From UBA4416 sp044238845 (GTDB taxonomy: Bacteria; Bacteroidota; Bacteroidia; B-17B0; Aurantibacillaceae): DNA of 64,000 bases. Location: positions 1 through 64,000 of the forward strand of contig JBIICN010000016.1 in NCBI GenBank assembly GCA_044238845.1. Reading direction: 5' to 3'. Below are positions 1 through 8,252 of the stretch, piece after piece (position 1 is the first letter of the stretch; every line of letters begins with the position of its first letter). The notes beneath the pieces are model-generated. The model was not told the DNA's origin, did not search any database, and saw only the letters and a list, made by a program, of their open reading frames with translations. Both the position numbers and the translations under genes were made by a program.

Positions 1-88
1 AAGTAATCGAATGATTACCCTTTAAAACTGCTTCTACGCAGTTAAATCTATACTTGTAATTGTACTTGTTTCTTTTAAACATAAAAAA

Positions 89-119
89 GCCCCCATTAAG
101 TGTCTAACTTTTTGGGGGC
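89..119. terminator. Hairpin terminator downstream of the 127-aa gene
   Basis: A run of A precedes GCCCCCA at 89-95, which pairs with TGGGGGC at 113-119 across a 17-base loop. Read on the minus strand, the stem is followed by a T-run, so it can end the 127-aa gene transcribed leftwards. The loop is long for an intrinsic terminator, so it could instead be the edge of a dispersed repeat. Confidence 0.5.
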
Positions 120-162
120 AGTCTAAAAATCAAGCCTCTTTTTTTTATAGTGTATAATTTGA

Positions 163-546
163 TTACATCCACTTAGCAGCAAATGTTTTAAACTCAGCTC
201 TTAATTCATTAAAGTTTTTTTCAAAAGAATCAATAGCTTCTTTTTCACCTGCATGAGATGGCATTTCTCTATGATCTACAGCAACAGGATTCTTATTTAC
301 TTCTTTCTCTAAAGAACTCTCGTCAACTTTAATAGTGTGTGCTAATTCATCAATATTGTTTTTTTGAACTATCAATTGATTTTGAAAATGTTCTACCTGA
401 GCTAAAACATCCGATTGGTTGTTTTTTGAAGCTAGTTCTCCTAAACGTCCTTTCATTAAAGTAATTTCATCCGCATAAAATTTTAATTTACTCATCCATT
501 CTGTGTGATCAGCGTGTTGAGTGTAAAGTTTTTCTCCTGTTTTCAT
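163..546 (-). CDS. Small coiled-coil protein, unknown function
   Basis: 127 residues, no signal peptide or membrane segment. Long heptad-like stretches rich in K, E, L and Q (about residues 15-80 and 105-125) predict two helices able to form a coiled coil, joined by a loop containing HREMPSHAG. I do not recognise a named family. The gene is divergent from hmgA and shares a 155-bp intergenic region with a central Crp/Fnr-like site (614-625). Its own -7 box candidate TACCTTTA (minus strand, 583-590) sits at the same distance from that site as in the universal-stress operon promoter, so I infer a stress or low-oxygen induced protein. Confidence 0.75.
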   Translation of the reverse strand: MKTGEKLYTQHADHTEWMSKLKFYADEITLMKGRLGELASKNNQSDVLAQVEHFQNQLIVQKNNIDELAHTIKVDESSLEKEVNKNPVAVDHREMPSHAGEKEAIDSFEKNFNELRAEFKTFAAKWM

Positions 547-582
547 GATTTTTTATATTTAGTTTATGATTTATTTCTATCC

Positions 583-656
583 TAAAGGTAAGTCTATCAT
601 ATACTGGTAAACTTGATATTAATCATATTTTAAAACTGAGTTATATCATTCCTTTT
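583..656. promoter_or_regulatory. Divergent promoter region with central Crp/Fnr-like site
   Basis: TTGAT-ATTA-ATCA lies at 613-625 (core TGAT-N4-ATCA 614-625, centre 619.5). On the plus strand TTCCTTTT occupies 649-656; on the minus strand TACCTTTA occupies 583-590. Both are near matches to the Bacteroidota -7 box TAnnTTTG and both start exactly 29.5 bp from the centre of the site. That places the site near -41 for both transcripts, the usual place for Crp/Fnr-type activation. Observed: the motifs and spacing. Inferred: the regulator. Confidence 0.55.
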
Positions 657-701
657 TTCTAACATTTTTTCATCCTTTGTTATAACTAAAACGTCATTAT
701 T

Positions 702-1874
702 ATGTCTATATATCAAAAACAAGGGCAAATCCCACATAAACGCCACATTGTGTTTCGCAAACCCAATGGTGAATTATATCACGAAGAATTATTTGGTACG
801 GAAGGTTTTTCTAGTACATCTTCATTAGTATATCATTTAAATCCTCCAACCATGATTAAGGAAATCGGTAAAGCACATTATGCTAGACCTGAAGTAGGAA
901 TTGATGAAAACTTAAAAGCTTTAAGTTTTATGGGGTACGATGTTGAACCAGAAGATGATTATTTAGAAAGCCGTAAAGTTTTTTTCTTTAACAATGATAT
1001 GCAAATTGGAATGGCATGCCCCTCAAAGAATATGGAAGATTATTTCTTCAAGAATGCAGATTCTGATGAAATGCTATTTATTCATAAAGGCAGCGGACGT
1101 TGCAAAACGATGTACGGGACTGTTGATTTCGAATATGGCGATTACGTTATTATTCCAAGAGGCGTCGTTTATAAATTAGAATTTGATACTAAAGAAAATA
1201 AAATTTTATTTGTTGAATCTCATAGTCCTATTCGTACACCAAAGCGTTACCGCAATGAGTTCGGGCAATTGTTAGAGCACTCTCCTTTTTGCGAGCGCGA
1301 TTTTAAATTACCGTATAATTTCGAAACACATGATGAAAAAGGTGATTTCAAAATTATGATTAAAAAAAGAGGGATGATTTATCCTTATACATACGAAACT
1401 CATCCTTTTGATTTAGTAGGTTGGGATGGCTATATGTATCCTTATGCATTCTCCATTTTTAATTTCGAGCCAATTACAGGACGTATTCACATGCCACCTC
1501 CAATTCACCAACAATTTGAAGGACGTAATTTTGTGATTTGTTCGTTTGTACCTCGTTTATACGATTATCATCCAGATGCAATTCCTGCTCCTTATCATCA
1601 CAGTAATATTGATGCAGAAGAGATTTTATATTATGTAGATGGCGATTTCATGAGCCGTAATAATATCAAAGCAGGTCAATTTACATTACATCCAGCTGGT
1701 GTTCCTCATGGGCCACATCCAGGTGCAATTGAGCGCAGTATCGGTAAAAAAGAAACAAAGGAATTAGCAGTAATGATTGATCCTTTTAATCCTTTAAAGA
1801 TTACAACTGAAGCCTTGAAATATGAAGTAAAAGATTATTACAAATCATGGATGAGTAAACCTCAATTAGCTTAA
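702..1874 (+). CDS. hmgA: Homogentisate 1,2-dioxygenase
   Basis: 390 residues; cupin-fold, Fe(II)-dependent ring-cleaving dioxygenase that converts homogentisate to maleylacetoacetate in tyrosine and phenylalanine breakdown in the cytoplasm. The family's C-terminal metal-site pattern is visible: EEILYYVDGDF supplies an acidic ligand and HPAGVPHGPHPGAIE the histidines. The first cupin half contains EMLFIHKGSG. Bacteroidota members of the family are shorter than the 430-450-residue animal and proteobacterial forms, so the length is normal. hppD follows after 38 bp, so the two last enzymes before ring-product isomerisation are co-transcribed. Upstream lies a Crp/Fnr-like site at 614-625. Confidence 0.93.
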   Translation: MSIYQKQGQIPHKRHIVFRKPNGELYHEELFGTEGFSSTSSLVYHLNPPTMIKEIGKAHYARPEVGIDENLKALSFMGYDVEPEDDYLESRKVFFFNNDMQIGMACPSKNMEDYFFKNADSDEMLFIHKGSGRCKTMYGTVDFEYGDYVIIPRGVVYKLEFDTKENKILFVESHSPIRTPKRYRNEFGQLLEHSPFCERDFKLPYNFETHDEKGDFKIMIKKRGMIYPYTYETHPFDLVGWDGYMYPYAFSIFNFEPITGRIHMPPPIHQQFEGRNFVICSFVPRLYDYHPDAIPAPYHHSNIDAEEILYYVDGDFMSRNNIKAGQFTLHPAGVPHGPHPGAIERSIGKKETKELAVMIDPFNPLKITTEALKYEVKDYYKSWMSKPQLA

Positions 1875-1912
1875 AAATTAAATAATTTATAAAAAACTAA
1901 AAATTAAATATC

Positions 1913-3070
1913 ATGTCAGTAGCAGATTTAACTAAAGTAAAAAACTACGATTATAGTGGAGAAAAAGTATTTGAAAAAGCTCAAGACTTTTTACCAATTA
2001 ACGGAACCGATTATGTTGAATTGTATGTTGGTAATGCAAAGCAAGCGGCGCATTACTATAAAACAGCATTTGGTTTTCAAGAACTAGCTTATGCTGGATT
2101 AGAGACTGGTTCTCGCGATAGAGTATCTTATGTATTAGTTCAAGATAAAATTCGTTTGGTATTAACTTCGCCATTCGACCCTAATAGCGAAATTTCTCAC
2201 CATATCCGTAATCACGGTGATGGAGTAAAAGTAATAGCCTTATGGGTAGATGATGCTCGTAAAGCATATGAAGAAACAACTAAGCGTGGTGCTAAAACTT
2301 ATTTAGAGCCAATGGTTATCAAAGATGAAAATGGAGAAATAGTAAAAGCTGGTATTCATACTTATGGAGAAACTATTCACATGTTTGTGGAGCGTAAAAA
2401 TTACAATGGTGTTTTTATGCCAGGTTATACAAAATTAGACACTGAATACAAACCAACTCCAACAGGATTAAAATATATTGATCACATGGTTGGTAATGTA
2501 GAGTTAGGTGCTATGAACAAATGGGCTAGCTTTTATGCAGATGTGATGGGTTTTGCAAATTTAGTAACCTTTGATGATAAAGATATTTCTACGGAATACA
2601 CAGCATTAATGAGTAAGGTTATGACTAATGGAAATGGTCGTATTAAATTCCCAATTAATGAACCAGCTCACGGTAAAAAGAAATCTCAAGTAGAAGAGTA
2701 TTTGGATTTCTACTATGGTCCAGGTTGTCAGCATATTGCTGTTGCAACAGACGATATTGTATTCACCATTTCTGAAATGCGTAAACGTGGTGTTGAATTT
2801 TTGTATGTACCAGGAACGTATTATGATACTGTAAAAGATAGAGTAGGGATTATTGAAGAAGATATGGAAGTTTTAAAGAAATGGGGTATCATGGTAGATA
2901 GAGATGAAGATGGATACTTATTACAAATCTTTACAAAACCAGTAGAAGATAGACCAACTTTATTTTTTGAAATTATTCAACGTAAAGGAGCGAAATCTTT
3001 TGGAAAAGGAAATTTCCAAGCTTTATTTGAATCCATTGAAGCAGAGCAAGCAAGAAGAGGAACCCTTTAA
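1913..3070 (+). CDS. hpd: 4-hydroxyphenylpyruvate dioxygenase
   Basis: 385 residues with two vicinal-oxygen-chelate modules. Converts 4-hydroxyphenylpyruvate to homogentisate, the substrate of the preceding gene product. The Fe(II) ligands of the family are present: His near residue 190 (YIDHMVGNVE), His near 274 (GCQHIAVATDDI) and Glu near 353 (LFFEIIQRKGAKSFGKGNF). The C-terminal GNFQALFESIEAEQARRGTL is a strong family signature. It is followed by a 17-bp perfect hairpin, so the hmgA-hpd pair probably ends here as a transcription unit. Confidence 0.96.
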   Translation: MSVADLTKVKNYDYSGEKVFEKAQDFLPINGTDYVELYVGNAKQAAHYYKTAFGFQELAYAGLETGSRDRVSYVLVQDKIRLVLTSPFDPNSEISHHIRNHGDGVKVIALWVDDARKAYEETTKRGAKTYLEPMVIKDENGEIVKAGIHTYGETIHMFVERKNYNGVFMPGYTKLDTEYKPTPTGLKYIDHMVGNVELGAMNKWASFYADVMGFANLVTFDDKDISTEYTALMSKVMTNGNGRIKFPINEPAHGKKKSQVEEYLDFYYGPGCQHIAVATDDIVFTISEMRKRGVEFLYVPGTYYDTVKDRVGIIEEDMEVLKKWGIMVDRDEDGYLLQIFTKPVEDRPTLFFEIIQRKGAKSFGKGNFQALFESIEAEQARRGTL

Positions 3071-3080
3071 TTATATCTAA

Positions 3081-3117
3081 AAACACCTGTCAGGTTTATA
3101 AAACCTGACAGGTGTTT
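3081..3117. terminator. 17-bp perfect hairpin after hpd
   Basis: AAACACCTGTCAGGTTT (3081-3097) pairs perfectly with its complement at 3101-3117 over a 3-base loop, followed by TGTTTT. It works as an intrinsic terminator between the tyrosine and kynurenine genes. From memory, the CCTGTCAGG palindrome is common between genes in Bacteroidota, so it may also be a dispersed repeat family member. Confidence 0.75.
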
Positions 3118-3143
3118 TGTTTTAACTAAATAACATTTTAAGT

Positions 3144-3680
3144 ATGAGCATCATTCCACCTTTTAATTTTAAAAAATGGATTGACGAAAATCGTCATTTA
3201 TTAAAGCCGCCAGTTGGAAACCAAGTGGTTTATAAGGATACTGAATTTATAGTGATGGTTGTTGGTGGACCAAATGCCCGCAAGGAATTTCACTATAACG
3301 AAGGCGAAGAATTTTTCTATCAAATTGAAGGTGATATGCAATTACCTATCAGAGAAAATGGAAAAACAAGAGTCATTGATATTAAAGAAGGCGACATATT
3401 TTTATTGCCACCAAGAGTAGAGCATTCTCCTCAACGTTTTCCAAACACGGTTGGATTAGTAATTGAGCGTCAAAGAACGCCTCAAGAATTGGATGCTTGT
3501 ACTTGGTATTGTGAAAACTGCGATACTGAGTTGTACCGTGCAAAATTTCATTTAGGCGATATCGTTGAGCAATTACCAAAGTTAATGCAATCGTATTACG
3601 ATAGTTTGGACTCACGCACTTGCAAAAAATGTGGCCATGTGATGGAGCCGCCAAAATTAAAAGAAGCATTAGTTAAATAA
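3144..3680 (+). CDS. nbaC: 3-hydroxyanthranilate 3,4-dioxygenase
   Basis: 178 residues; cupin Fe(II) enzyme that opens the ring of 3-hydroxyanthranilate to give the precursor of quinolinate (NAD synthesis) or of further breakdown. Catalytic Fe ligands seen at His50, Glu56 (FHYNEGEEFFYQ) and His94 (RVEHSPQRF). The C-terminal rubredoxin-like second metal site of bacterial enzymes is intact: C123-x2-C126 and C160-x2-C163. It starts the kynurenine cluster: kmo follows after 18 bp and tryptophan dioxygenase after that. Confidence 0.95.
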   Translation: MSIIPPFNFKKWIDENRHLLKPPVGNQVVYKDTEFIVMVVGGPNARKEFHYNEGEEFFYQIEGDMQLPIRENGKTRVIDIKEGDIFLLPPRVEHSPQRFPNTVGLVIERQRTPQELDACTWYCENCDTELYRAKFHLGDIVEQLPKLMQSYYDSLDSRTCKKCGHVMEPPKLKEALVK

Positions 3681-3698
3681 CATTATAAGAAAATTAAG

Positions 3699-5069
3699 AT
3701 GAAACAAGCAACAATAGTAGGTGCAGGATTAGTAGGTTCTTTATGGGCGGTTTATTTAGCTAAAGAAGGCTACAAAGTAAATGTATATGAGCGTCGTCCA
3801 GATATGCGTAAAGCAAATATGTCGGCAGGGAAGTCAATTAATTTAGCAACGTCTTACCGTGGCTGGAAAGCTTTAGACGCAGTAGGTATTGGTGATGAAA
3901 TTAGAAAAATTGCGATACCTATGTATGGTCGTACGATGCATCCATTAAAAGGTGATACTAACTATCAACCTTATGGTATTAATGATCAAGCTATCTATTC
4001 TGTTTCTCGTGGAGAAATTAATGCGAAGTTGATGGATTTATCAGAACAAAATCCTAATGTCAAAATTTTCTTTAACGAAGAGTGTGTAAATGTTGATTTA
4101 GAAAAAGGTACAAGTTATTTTAAAAATACTCAAACAGGAGCTTTGTCTGAAGTAACGGCTGATGTGGTTTTTGCGACGGATGGTGCATTTTCCGCTGCAC
4201 GTTACAATGCGATGCAAAAGTTAGATCGCTTTAGCTATAGCCAAAATTATATTGAAGATGGATATCGCGAAATTTTATTACCAGCTAATGCTGATGGTAG
4301 TTATAAATTAGAAAAAAATACATTACATATCTGGCCTCGTGGTCGCTTTATGTTAATTGCGCTTCCTAATTTTGATGGTTCATTTACATGTACCTTGTTT
4401 ATGCCATTTGATGGGCACGAGCATTGCTTTAATAAATTAACATCTAAAGATAAAGTGGAAAATTTCTTTAAAGAAGTATTTCCTGATTTCTTTAACATGA
4501 TGCCAAATGTGGCAGATGCTTGGGGAAATCATCCATTATCATCGTTAGCTATTATTCGTTGTTATCCATGGTATCATGGTAAAGTGATGCTAATGGGAGA
4601 TGCAGCACATGCGACCGTTCCTTTCTTTGGACAAGGTATGAATTGTGGTTTTGAAGATTGCACAGTCATGTGGGAATTAATGAAAAAGCATAATGAAGAC
4701 CCGATAGCTATCGGGTGGAAAAAAATCGGAGAAGAATATCAAGTATTACGTAAACCAAACGGAGATGCTGTTCAGGATTTGTCAGTGAATAATTATTTAG
4801 TGATGAGAAATAAAGTAGCGGATCCTGATTTCTTATTGTTGCAAAAAATAGAAAGAAGATTTAGCGCATTGTATCCTGATAAATATTTTCCATTATATAC
4901 GATGGTATCTTTTACTGATATAGAATATAGAACGGCCTTGGAAAAAGGAAATGCTCAGGAAAGTATTATAAAAGATTTAATTAAAAAACATGATATTAAT
5001 CATGATACTTCATTAGTTGCCATTGATGAGATTATCCATCAACATATGATTAAAAATGTATTAATTTAG
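3699..5069 (+). CDS. kmo: Kynurenine 3-monooxygenase
   Basis: 456 residues; FAD- and NADPH-dependent hydroxylase making 3-hydroxykynurenine. N-terminal dinucleotide-binding motif GAGLVGSLWAVYLAKEGY followed by YERRPDMR; second FAD motif GDAAHATVPFFGQGMNCGFED near residues 301-321; C-terminal hydrophobic tail typical of the family. Residues about 334-339 (DPIAIG) are encoded by a perfect 16-bp palindrome at 4700-4715 and look like a small in-frame insertion compared with the usual acidic-W-x-K-I sequence here. Kynureninase, which would use the product, is not in the window. Confidence 0.95.
   Translation: MKQATIVGAGLVGSLWAVYLAKEGYKVNVYERRPDMRKANMSAGKSINLATSYRGWKALDAVGIGDEIRKIAIPMYGRTMHPLKGDTNYQPYGINDQAIYSVSRGEINAKLMDLSEQNPNVKIFFNEECVNVDLEKGTSYFKNTQTGALSEVTADVVFATDGAFSAARYNAMQKLDRFSYSQNYIEDGYREILLPANADGSYKLEKNTLHIWPRGRFMLIALPNFDGSFTCTLFMPFDGHEHCFNKLTSKDKVENFFKEVFPDFFNMMPNVADAWGNHPLSSLAIIRCYPWYHGKVMLMGDAAHATVPFFGQGMNCGFEDCTVMWELMKKHNEDPIAIGWKKIGEEYQVLRKPNGDAVQDLSVNNYLVMRNKVADPDFLLLQKIERRFSALYPDKYFPLYTMVSFTDIEYRTALEKGNAQESIIKDLIKKHDINHDTSLVAIDEIIHQHMIKNVLI
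4700..4715. repeat. 16-bp palindrome inserted in kmo
   Basis: CCCGATAGCTATCGGG is a perfect palindrome inside the kmo reading frame. It adds P-I-A-I-G without breaking the frame. I recall this palindrome as a frequent dispersed element in Bacteroidota genomes; that is memory, not a search result. Confidence 0.6.
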
Positions 5070-5087
5070 CAAAAATTTAAAAAAATC

Positions 5088-6002
5088 ATGACTGACGCGC
5101 AAAAAGAAATTGTTTCTCGTATTGAAGATAAATATAAAGCGATTGATCAAAACCCTGATGTTCATTTAGAAGGATTGGTTTGGGCTAATCCAATTACGTA
5201 TTGGGATTATATTTTACCTGATGCTTTATTAGGCCTTCAAATTCAACGCACAACACAACCTGATGAGATGGTATTTATTATGTATCATCAAATTAATGAG
5301 TTGTTGTTTAAAATGATTTTATGGGAAATTAATCAAGTGAGTACTAGTGCTGAGGTATCTGCACCATTTTTTACCGAAAAATTAAGACGTATCAGTCGTT
5401 ATTTTGATATGTTATCTTCTTCATTTGATATTATGGGAGATGGTATGGAGAAAGAGCAATACATGAAGTTTAGAAATACCTTAACGCCTGCAAGCGGCTT
5501 TCAAAGCGCGCAATACCGTTTAATTGAATTTGCTTCAACTGAGTTAATTAATTTAATTGACTACCGTTTCAGAGCAACGATTGATAGAAATACACCATAC
5601 GAGCATGCTTATGAACATTTGTATTGGCAAGCTGCTGGTAAAGATCACGCTACAGGGAAGAAGAATACTTTAATTAGAAATTTTGAAAAGCGCTATAAAG
5701 CAGAATTTTTAATTCAAATGGAAGGCTATAATACAACCAACTTATGGACAAAATTCAAGCAATTACCTGAGTCTGTTAAAAATGATGCAGACTTAATTAA
5801 AGCGATGCGTCATTATGATTATACGGTAAATGTGTCTTGGGTTATGGCTCACTATAACGCCGCTGGTAAATATTTAGGAAATGCTGAAGCAACAGGAGGA
5901 AGTGATTGGAGAAAATATATGCATCCAAAATACCAACGCCGTATTTTCTTCCCTGAATTATGGAGTAAAGAAGAGTTAGAGAATTGGGGAAATAACGTGT
6001 AG
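5088..6002 (+). CDS. kynA: Tryptophan 2,3-dioxygenase
   Basis: 304 residues; haem enzyme that opens the indole ring of L-tryptophan to N-formylkynurenine, the first step of the kynurenine route. Substrate-pocket signature FIMYHQINELLFKMILWEI (near residues 62-80) and C-terminal region with the haem-ligand His in WVMAHYNAAGKYLG, then ATGGSDWRKYMHP, the family's TGGS loop, and FFPELW. It lies 18 bp after kmo on the same strand, so haao-kmo-tdo form one operon. No kynurenine formamidase is seen nearby. Confidence 0.94.
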   Translation: MTDAQKEIVSRIEDKYKAIDQNPDVHLEGLVWANPITYWDYILPDALLGLQIQRTTQPDEMVFIMYHQINELLFKMILWEINQVSTSAEVSAPFFTEKLRRISRYFDMLSSSFDIMGDGMEKEQYMKFRNTLTPASGFQSAQYRLIEFASTELINLIDYRFRATIDRNTPYEHAYEHLYWQAAGKDHATGKKNTLIRNFEKRYKAEFLIQMEGYNTTNLWTKFKQLPESVKNDADLIKAMRHYDYTVNVSWVMAHYNAAGKYLGNAEATGGSDWRKYMHPKYQRRIFFPELWSKEELENWGNNV

Positions 6003-6013
6003 TATCGAATTTA

Positions 6014-7252
6014 ATGAAACGTTCTATTGAATTAATGTCGCCTGCAGGCTCTTACGAGGCTTTAATGGCGGCAATAAAAGCAGGTTGTAATTCGGTTTAT
6101 TTTGGAGTAGAGCAACTAAATATGCGCGCTCGCTCCAGTAATAATTTTACGCTAGAAGATTTAAAACGTATTGCTGAAATCGGTAAAGAAAACAATGTTA
6201 AAACCTATTTAACACTTAATACCATTTTGTACGATCACGATATTACTTTGATGAAAAGTATTGTGAGTGCTGCTAAAGAAAATGGAGTAACAGCAATTAT
6301 TGCAGCCGACCATGCGGTGATGAATTATGCCAAAAAAATTGGCATGGAAATTCATATCTCTACACAAGCTAATGTTTCTAATATTGATACCGTTGAATTT
6401 TACGCCAATTTTGCGGATGTTGTTGTATTAGCACGCGAATTAAGTTTAATGCAAGTGGCTGATATTAGTAGAGAAATTAAACGAAGAAATATTACGGGAC
6501 CTTCTGGTAAATTAGTTGAACTTGAAATTTTTGCCCACGGTGCTTTATGCATGGCGGTTTCTGGTAAATGTTATTTGAGTTTGCATTCACATTTTGCTTC
6601 TGCTAATAGAGGAGCTTGTATTCAAAATTGTCGCAGAAGTTATTTAGTAACAGACAAAGAAGATGGAATGGAATTTGAAATCGATAATGAATTTATCATG
6701 TCGGCTAAAGATTTGTGTACCATTGATTTTTTAGATAAAATATTAGACGCCGGTGTAAGCGTTTTAAAATTAGAAGGTCGTGGACGGTCTGTTGATTATG
6801 TGCACACCGTGACTAAATGTTACAATGAAGCCATTGATGCGTATTTAGAAGGAACTTATACCAAAGACAAAATTGAAAATTGGAAAACTCAATTAGCTAC
6901 TGTTTTTAATCGTGGTTTTTGGGATGGTTATTATTTAGGGCGCAAAATGGGTGAGTGGTGTGATGAGAATGGCTCTAAATCTTCAAAGAAAAAAATATAC
7001 TTAGCTAAGGGTTTAAAATATTTTGAACAAGCCAAAGTTGGTGAGTTTCAATGCGAATCTCATAGTTTATCGGTTGGTGATGAAATCATGATTACTGGTC
7101 CAACCACTGGTTACATTGAAATGAAAATAGAAGAATTAAGAGTCGATGGAAAACCTACTGATAAAGTGGTGAAGGGAAATATCTTTACTATTATGAGCGA
7201 TGAAAAAATTCGTCCTTCTGATAAATTATATAAATTAGTTCCAGAAGCTTAA
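6014..7252 (+). CDS. U32-family (TrhP/RlhA-like) RNA hydroxylation protein
   Basis: 412 residues. N-terminal TIM-barrel-like part begins ELMSPAGSYEALMAAIKAGCNSVYFG, typical of the U32 family. The hallmark cysteine region E-I-F-A-H-G-A-L-C-M-A-V-S-G-K-C followed by RGACIQNCRRSY is present near residues 172-205. Although named peptidases, characterised relatives (E. coli TrhP and RlhA) are needed for hydroxylation of tRNA U34 or of 23S rRNA, and these cysteines are thought to hold an Fe-S cluster. The stop codon overlaps the start of a ferredoxin gene by one base, which fits an electron-donor partner. It follows kynA by 11 bp. Confidence 0.8.
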   Translation: MKRSIELMSPAGSYEALMAAIKAGCNSVYFGVEQLNMRARSSNNFTLEDLKRIAEIGKENNVKTYLTLNTILYDHDITLMKSIVSAAKENGVTAIIAADHAVMNYAKKIGMEIHISTQANVSNIDTVEFYANFADVVVLARELSLMQVADISREIKRRNITGPSGKLVELEIFAHGALCMAVSGKCYLSLHSHFASANRGACIQNCRRSYLVTDKEDGMEFEIDNEFIMSAKDLCTIDFLDKILDAGVSVLKLEGRGRSVDYVHTVTKCYNEAIDAYLEGTYTKDKIENWKTQLATVFNRGFWDGYYLGRKMGEWCDENGSKSSKKKIYLAKGLKYFEQAKVGEFQCESHSLSVGDEIMITGPTTGYIEMKIEELRVDGKPTDKVVKGNIFTIMSDEKIRPSDKLYKLVPEA

Positions 7253-7479
7253 TGATTCGCATTATTCAACAACGTATTAAATGTATTGGTTGCAACGCTT
7301 GTGTAGAGGCAGCTGATTACCGATGGCGTATTTCTACTAAAGATGGAAAATGTACTTTAGTAGGCGGTGTTGAAAAACGAGGCTTTTATTCGGTAGTGGT
7401 GAATGACCATGAACTAGAAGATAATTTAAAAGCGGCTAAAAACTGTCCAGTTAATATTATTAAGATTCATGAAATTTGA
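7252..7479 (+). CDS. Small single-cluster ferredoxin
   Basis: 75 residues. Cys11-x2-Cys14-x2-Cys17 near the N-terminus and a Cys-Pro near residue 66 give the four ligands of one [4Fe-4S] cluster; a further Cys near 34 is probably not a ligand. Predicted soluble electron carrier. The ATG overlaps the TAA of the U32 gene (TAATG), so translation is coupled, and I infer it passes electrons to the U32 protein. It could also serve other oxidoreductases. Confidence 0.85.
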   Translation: MIRIIQQRIKCIGCNACVEAADYRWRISTKDGKCTLVGGVEKRGFYSVVVNDHELEDNLKAAKNCPVNIIKIHEI

Positions 7480-7498
7480 TTTTTTTTAGTTTCATGCC

Positions 7499-7541
7499 TG
7501 ACAAATATCATGTTTAGTTTAGCCTATCTTTAGTTCCTTTG
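7499..7541 (+). promoter_or_regulatory. Candidate Crp/Fnr-like promoter of pdxH
   Basis: TGAC-AAAT-ATCA at 7499-7510 (centre 7504.5) and TTCCTTTG at 7534-7541, a near match to TAnnTTTG. The distance of 29.5 bp from site centre to box is the same as in the four other sites of this type in the window. One half-site differs from perfect symmetry, so this is the weakest of the five. Confidence 0.4.
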
Positions 7542-7579
7542 CAGCGGATTTATATGATGAATATTTAAATCTTAAAGCA

Positions 7580-8234
7580 ATGAAACCAGAATTAAAAGAT
7601 AAAATAAAAACAATCCGACACGATTACACCAAACATCAATTGTTGGAAGAAAACATCACTTCAGATCCTTTTATTCAATTTGGTATTTGGTTACATGAAG
7701 CCTTTGAAAATGGAGATGAAGCAGCCAATGCTTTTACGCTTTCTACTGTTAATAAATTTAACGAACCTTCTTCAAGAATTGTATTGTTAAGAGATGTAAG
7801 CCATGGGGGTTTTACCTTTTTTACAAATTACGCTAGTCATAAAGGAAGAGATATAGAGAAAAATAAACATGTATCTCTTTTGTTTTTCTGGAAAGAATTA
7901 CAGCGACAAGTAAGAATAGATGGAACAGTTGAATTTTTATCTGAAGAAGAATCTATTTCGTATTTTTCTTCAAGACCACGCGAATCTCAATTGGCAGCTT
8001 TAGCATCTCAACAAAGTGAGGTGATTTCTAGCAGAGGTGAGCTGGAAGATTACTTTTTAAATGTCACTAAATTATATACGAATAAAGAAGTCCCTAAACC
8101 AAATCATTGGGGGAGGATATGTTGTTATTCCAACTAAGATGGAGTTTTGGCAAGGTAGAGCCAATCGATTACATGATCGCATCCAATTTACTTTAATTAA
8201 TAATTCATGGAAGATAGAACGTCTGTCTCCATAA
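7580..8234 (+). pseudogene. pdxH: Pyridoxamine 5'-phosphate oxidase, frameshifted near the C-terminus
   Basis: PdxH is the FMN enzyme that oxidises pyridoxamine/pyridoxine phosphate to pyridoxal phosphate. The first 178 residues are a normal PdxH (SSRIVLLRDV, GFTFFTNYASHKGRDI, RQVRIDGTVEFL, SRPRESQLAALASQQSEVI, PKPNHWG). At a run of five G (about 8109-8113) the frame shifts and stops at 8137 after RICCYSN. Removing one G restores HWGGYVVIPTKMEFWQG, then RANRLHDR and WKIERLSP, ending at the TAA at 8232-8234, which is exactly the conserved PdxH tail. Either a recent mutation, a homopolymer sequencing error, or slippage; an error seems likeliest because everything else is intact. Confidence 0.88.
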
Positions 8235-8252
8235 AAATAAATTTTGTACTAT

